Positions 59,188 to 64,000 of a stretch of DNA of 64,000 nucleotides are shown one piece after another. The notes below the pieces were generated by a model. The model saw only the letters and a program-made list of their open reading frames with translations, was not told the DNA's origin and ran no database searches. The number at the start of each line of letters is the position of its first letter. Position 1 is the first letter of the stretch. The DNA is from Coptis chinensis. Taxonomy: Eukaryota; Streptophyta; Magnoliopsida; Ranunculales; Ranunculaceae. The DNA is taken from the NCBI GenBank assembly GCA_015680905.1, contig CM027382.1, positions 10,203,501 through 10,267,500 on the forward strand, read 5' to 3'. The translations under genes and the position numbers were made by a program.

Positions 59188-62165
59188 ATGGAGGTTGGAT
59201 TTCAAGAGGTGCTAAATTGGGATTGTGATGATTGGGTGGTGGTTCTTCACATGATCTCGAGGACTCAGAGAATTCTTCATCTAGGTGTTAAAGCAAATGA
59301 TCATGTCCTCAGAGGCCGTGGTCCAAAATTATTTACTATTCATGGAGAATTGTGCCATAATGTTGACCAAAAATATACCCAACTGTACATTTACGATGCA
59401 AGTGCCGCTCTGTAATATAGAAGGCAACACAATCCACATTTGTTAACAGAGGTGTAAAGTTAAGTATTATTCAGGGGTTCTTATTCAAGCGAATGCATGG
59501 CCCAAGTTTTTCAAAAATGCAAATGACATCCTAAGGTCAAATGCAACTGCAGACAATAATATTCCAGCATACATACAATACACGCCTGGTACTAATCGAC
59601 GTCGGTACAATCTTCCATCGACTTCTGAAATTGTCATTGTCTTGCCTGGGGATGAAAGTAAATGTGATATGTTACGAGACATCATTCTGCATTATAAAGA
59701 AGGTAGACTGGAAAGGATAAGTGAGTGTCACCCAGCATATTCACCTCTACATTATGTGCTACTTTTCCCTAGAGGAGACCTTGGTTGGGCACCAGACCTG
59801 TGCCAATGGGATATTGCTAACAATTGTCCAAGTGAAGCCCGTTTGACTCAAGTACAATATTACGCTTATTGTTTATTCGATCGGCCTATAGAATACTCAT
59901 CTATTTTAAGGGGAGGTTCTCTATTTCAAAGTGGATAGTGGATGCGTGGGCTGCAACTGAACAGAACCGTTTGCGTTATGTTCGGATGAACCAAGACAAC
60001 ATTCGTGCGGATTTGTAGAAGTCTTTGACATACATTTTCATGGAAGGATTGCCTCTAGAAGAGATCGGCCAGCATTACATTCTCCCGTCGAGTCATACAG
60101 GGAGCCCAAGACAAATGTACGAAATTTACCAGGACTCCATGGTCATAACACGTTACAATAAACATCTAGATGTGTTTCTTACTGCTACGGCAAACCCAAA
60201 CTGACAAGAGATTAGAAGAGCACTCAAGCAGCACCAAACTGCTTTGGACCATCTTGAAGTGGTCGCACGTGTATTTGAGTTGAAAAGGAAAGCCATAATG
60301 GAACAAATACTCATAAATGGTGTGTTTGGCAAAGCAGTTGCACATGTATATACAATTGAATTCCAGAAATGAGGTCTGCCACACATGCATGCCCCCATCT
60401 TTCTCAAACAGCCTGATAAGGTACACAATGCAAAATAGGTGGATAAGATAGTGTTCGCTGAATTCCCCGACCCAGTCTCCCAACCAACACTTTTTGAAAT
60501 TGTAAAGAGGTGTATGGTTCACGGACCCTGTGGCACTAGGAATCCGTATGCCCCATGCATGGAGAATGGAAAGTGTACCAAACATTATCCACGTGCATTC
60601 ATCGATGAAACAATAATGGATCAAGTTGGGTATCCAATTTACCGTAGGCGCAATACTAGTAAGGAATACGAAGTTCGATATTATAAAGTTGATAACAGGG
60701 ATGTAGTGCCTTACAACCCCTTCTTATAAAAAATGTTTGATTGCCATATAAACGTTGAAGTATGTTCATCAGTCCGTGTCGTTAAATACATTTACAAATA
60801 CATCTACAAAGGTCACGATAGGGCAACTATGGTGATACTTGGCACTGATGACGAGATTCAATAGTACATTGATGCAAGGTATGTGGGCCTACCAGAGGTA
60901 GCTTGGCATTTGCTTGAATTTCCTTTGCACAAAGAGTACCTAAAAGTTGAAAGATTAGCAGTTCTTGAAGGAATGCATCATGTCGTTTTCAATGCAAGAG
61001 ACACCAGGGCTGCAGTTATTGCTAGAAGCGAAAAAAGGCAAATCAACTCTTACGACTTTTTTAACAATTGTGCTTGTGATACAGAGGCCCATGCATTTAC
61101 TTATCAGGAATTCCCACAGCACTATGTTTGGAAAAAAATCAAATTTTTTTGGAAGAAGAGAGATCAGTGTTGCGCTATTGGGAGAATGTACTTTGTAAAT
61201 CCAAATGCTGGAGAACGTTTCTACCTTCGCTTACTCTTGACATTGGTCAGAGGTCCTACATCATTTTCAGATCTTCGTACTACCAACAGATCTGAATATA
61301 GTACATTTAAAGCGGCATGTGTTGCACGTGGTTTGTTAGAAGATGACGACGAATGGAGGCAATGTCTACAATAGGCGTCTATAATCAATAATGGCTACCA
61401 ACTGCGAAGGTTGTTCAACATTATGCTTTTGGAATGTTCCCCCACAAGTCCTGTACTATTGTGGAATGAATTTGCAACAAGTCTCTATGATGACCTTGCA
61501 ATGAAAATACGTAAAACCTTCCCAATTCCTGACCCAACCGAAGAACAAGTAACTGATTATGTTTTATATTTGTTAAACCAATTGTTTTTTGAAGCAGGAC
61601 GAACGTTATTTGATTTCCTAGACATGCCTAAACCCAGAAGAAACTGGGATGAAATTACAGATAACAGACTCATTTGGGAGCAAAGACAGCTCCAACATGA
61701 TGGGCTCCACGCAGAGGCCACCTCGAATGTCTCGCGGCTGAATGACGAACAACATGATGCCCATACCAAGGTAACAGATTCAGTTGTAAACAACCGAGGA
61801 AAAGGTTTTTTCTTGGATGGAGTAGTAGGGACTGGTAAAACATTTATGTACAACACAATTGTTGCAACTTGCCGCAGTCTTGGCCATATAGTAATAACGA
61901 TTGCTTCATCTGGAATTGCAGAGTTGTTGTTGTCTGGTGGAAGAACGACACATTCCACTTTTAAAATTCCTTCAAATGTGATGGATGAAATATTCTGTAG
62001 TTTTACCAAAGCTCAATACATGCTGATATTTTCAGAGAGACAAGCTTAATAATTTGGGATGAAGTGCCGATACAACATCGACACTGTGTGGAAGCTGTCG
62101 AAAGGACACTTCGAGATATCAGGGATAATTCAAATCCGTTCGGTTCATAGGGAACAGTTGGAGGA
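59188..62165 (+). pseudogene. Helitron Rep/helicase (RepHel) pseudogene
   Basis: Plus-strand pieces follow RepHel order. They are GPKLFTIHGELCHNVDQ (59310), HPAYSPLHYVLLFPRGD (59730), the Rep HUH motif GLPHMHAPIFL (HMH at 60382-60390), the zinc-like segment CMVHGPCG...CMENGKC (60510-60580), the two-tyrosine motif YIYKYIYKGHD (60787-60819), Walker A GVVGTGKT (61819-61842) and Walker B-like IIWDEVP (62050). Intact RepHel drives rolling-circle transposition of Helitrons, using the HUH nuclease to cut and the Pif1-like helicase to unwind. Stops at about 60016, 60201, 60371, 60437, 60727, 61372 and 62047 kill it. The N-terminal domain is missing, and homology ends at about 62165, before the helicase is complete. 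Confidence 0.9.
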
Positions 62166-62166
62166 T

Positions 62167-63551
62167 TCTCTATGTATTGGATCTGTTCAATGACAGGGGC
62201 AATAACATCTATTTATCGGATGTGATGGAGCATTTTGTTGTGAGGAGGTTGAGTGCTTTGAATTTCAGTTTTCATGTCTTTAAGGGGAAGTCTCCTGTTA
62301 TCGTGGGGGTAAGTAAGGAGGAATGGGGGCATAGGCCGTTGTTGGTTGTGGGTAGATATTGTCCTCCTGGTTTGGAGATTGAGAATCGTGTTGTACAGTT
62401 GCCTAGTAGGTTGTTTGTTTTAGGTCGTAATGTGTGTATGATATATTATAATTTGGACGTTCTGATTTATTTGGTTTGTTTTTGCAGAGATCAACATTTG
62501 TTTTCGTATTAAGGCCGGTGTTATTGAAAGATTTGTTTGTTTGAGCTTGGAGGAGAAACAAGCGTTGTTGGGGGAGGTTGCACATTATTTTAAGAGGCGC
62601 GGAGAAAAGAAGATCAACCATAAGAGGCTGGAGCAAAAAGCAAGGGCTCGCAAAGCTGTGGTTGCTATATTAGATTCTAGCTTGGAATCTGTCATGGAGA
62701 GGGAGAGTCAAAAGAAAGCACCTATTTCTGGAGGGAAAAGGGTTGGAGGTGCTGGTGACAACCGTTCTGAGGGAGCTAGGACGGCTGGTGGTGCTGCTAA
62801 AAGCCGTTCTAAGGTGGTGAGGACAGCTGGAGGAGTGACGCAATCCAGACGCTCTGAGTTGGGTGACGCAAATCGTTTGGCATCCCAACGATCTGAGCTG
62901 GGGGATAGAGGACGCTCTGCATCCAACCGCTTCTCCTCTGGTGATGCAGATCGCTCTGCATTGAACTGCTTCTCCTCTAGAGATGCGGGTGATGGAAGTG
63001 CTGGTGGTGTTGCTGCTGGTGGGAGAACGTGCTGGTGGAGAGGGCGATGCTCCCACTTCATTCCGGAGGCCTGTTCTGAATAGGCGCTCCGAAGTGGTTG
63101 AGTCGGAGGGGCTAAGAGGGCCCGAACTGAGCCTGAGGAACGACCGAGTACTGGTGAGGGTCGTGCATCTTCAGGTCGGGTTCATCTGAATAAGATGAAC
63201 CTGATTGATTTGGCTGCTGATACTGGGGTGGCTGATGCCCATGGAAAGAAGAAGGTTGATGATGTTGAGCCTGCTTCTGAACAGTGCAAGGGGTCAGGAA
63301 GTGCGGACCCAAGTAAGAAGAGTGGAAGTGACGTTCTAGATAGGCTGGTTATGTATGAAGACCCTATTAATGGGCTGAGGAAGTTTGTGGAGAATGGAGA
63401 TTGTAGCTTCAAGTCCAAGTTGGTTGCTAGGGGGTTGCTGAAGAGTATTATGTTTGATGGGGATAGGCGTAAGCTTGATAATAAGAGTCTGGATGTGAGC
63501 TTGCAAGAGATGGATCAGTCTCTGTGCCATGTGAGTGTTCTTCCATTATGA
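62167..63551 (+). pseudogene. Unrecognised multi-exon-like coding fragment (possibly gag-like)
   Basis: Immediately after the helicase breaks off, a new coding stretch begins: LDLFNDRGNNIYLSDVMEHF, GVSKEEWGHRPLLVVGRYC, then a probable short intron (about 62430-62487, ending TTTGCAG), then SLEEKQALLGEVAHYFKRRG with a Lys/Arg-rich helix, a Ser/Arg/Gly-rich repeat region (62700-63060, units such as RRSELGD and ASQRSELGD), a stop at 63080, and MNLIDLAADTGVADAHGKKK to LQEMDQSLCHVS. The WGHRPLLV-type block followed by a charged helix loosely resembles C-terminal parts of plant putative gypsy-type transposon proteins. I cannot assign it, and it could also be a captured host gene. Confidence 0.4.
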
Positions 63552-63581
63552 GCTTGTTTATATTTGGCTTTGTCAATTTTG

Positions 63582-63583
<2 letters not shown>

Positions 63584-63612
<29 letters not shown>
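63584..63612. repeat. (AT)n microsatellite
   Basis: About 14 AT units directly precede the long-TIR-like start at 63613. Confidence 0.9.
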
Positions 63613-63616
<4 letters not shown>

Positions 63617-64000
63617 TAGGCTAGGATGACATATTTAGGGTGACATACATAGAGTGACATACCACTGTTCATGTCCTAAAAGCCCAGCCCACGAACCAAC
63701 AAAACACAAAACAGATTTTGTGTTTACAAACCTTCGTCAAAAACACAGTTCAAACTTAGAACGCATAATTCAAACCAAACTCCACAATCTAAACTCCAAA
63801 TTGATCACCCCACTCCGGCATCCCACTCCGACATCTCCCGTCATCGCAAGCTTGCTTTTTTCAGGTTAGTTACTTCCCTAGTTTTGGTATTTTTCGAGTT
63901 TTGTTATAGTAATGGTATCAATGTTTTGGTATCAATGTTCACGACATTTGGAGTTTAGAGTGTGGACTGTAGTTGAACAATACCGTCTTTAAAACTAGTC
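63613..64000. mobile_element. Left end of a second TA-flanked long-TIR-like element (cut by window)
   Basis: CGGTTAGGCTAGGATGACAT resembles CGGGTCGGCTACGTTGACAT at 31482. Both continue with repeated TGACATA words and both follow a TA microsatellite directly. The right half is outside the window, so the TIR cannot be confirmed. The interior seen so far shows no recognised gene. Confidence 0.4.

Noticed and set aside
62557..63061. Long antisense frames opposite the unknown 3' fragment
   Set aside because: Shadows of the repeat-rich, GC-richer plus-strand frame; codon pattern favours the plus strand.

Overview
This window looks like gene-poor, AT-rich nuclear DNA of a flowering plant, probably a eudicot. 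The evidence is a dense population of plant-type transposable elements (Mutator-like, CACTA, hAT-like, Tourist-like, LINE, Ty3/gypsy LTRs, Helitron) and broken pieces of typical angiosperm genes: a DELLA repressor, a leucine-rich-repeat receptor kinase, the ribonucleotide reductase large subunit, a Rab GTPase and a nucleotide-sugar transporter. I see no intact host gene, no tRNA or rRNA gene and no CRISPR array. Nearly all recognisable coding sequence is broken, so calls come from translated motifs, terminal repeats and target-site duplications (TSDs) rather than open reading frames.

Layout, left to right. 1-1.5 kb: tandem and simple repeats and one end of a hAT-like element. 1.5-4.1 kb: minus-strand LINE remnant. 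5.5-6.3 kb: small MITEs. 7.07-11.72 kb: a Mutator-like element with a perfect 9-bp TSD that carries a receptor-kinase fragment (+) and a DELLA fragment (-), and is itself split by a 3.2-kb insertion in its right terminal repeat. 11.7-20.3 kb: mostly unrecognised intergenic DNA with one MITE. 20.3-21.8 kb: an exon-like stretch cut by two MITE insertions. 21.8-30.5 kb: a three-level nest. A minus-strand reverse-transcriptase pseudogene is split by a Ty3/gypsy-type solo LTR (TSD GTTGT), which is split by a 4.3-kb CACTA element (TSD TAT) carrying ribonucleotide reductase exons and a Rab GTPase fragment. 31.5-32.9 kb: a long-TIR element bordered by TA microsatellites. 33.1-35.6 kb: a truncated LTR. 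35.6-41.9 kb: intergenic DNA, a 648-bp MITE and a nucleotide-sugar-transporter fragment. 42.2-52.95 kb: degenerate LTR-retroelement material; a 3.5-kb solo LTR (TSD TGATC) sits at the polypurine tract/3' LTR junction of an older minus-strand element. 52.95-58.99 kb: a 6.0-kb CACTA element (TSD TGT) with striking palindromic subterminal repeats. 59.2-62.2 kb: Helitron Rep/helicase pseudogene. 62.2-63.55 kb: an unrecognised multi-exon-like fragment. 63.6 kb to the end: start of another long-TIR-like element next to a TA repeat.

The main interest is gene capture. Two elements with clean boundaries each hold pieces of at least two unrelated host genes, with intron/exon borders preserved, which implies capture of genomic DNA rather than cDNA. 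The nest gives a relative order of insertion events. Family names rest on motif recognition; all need database confirmation.
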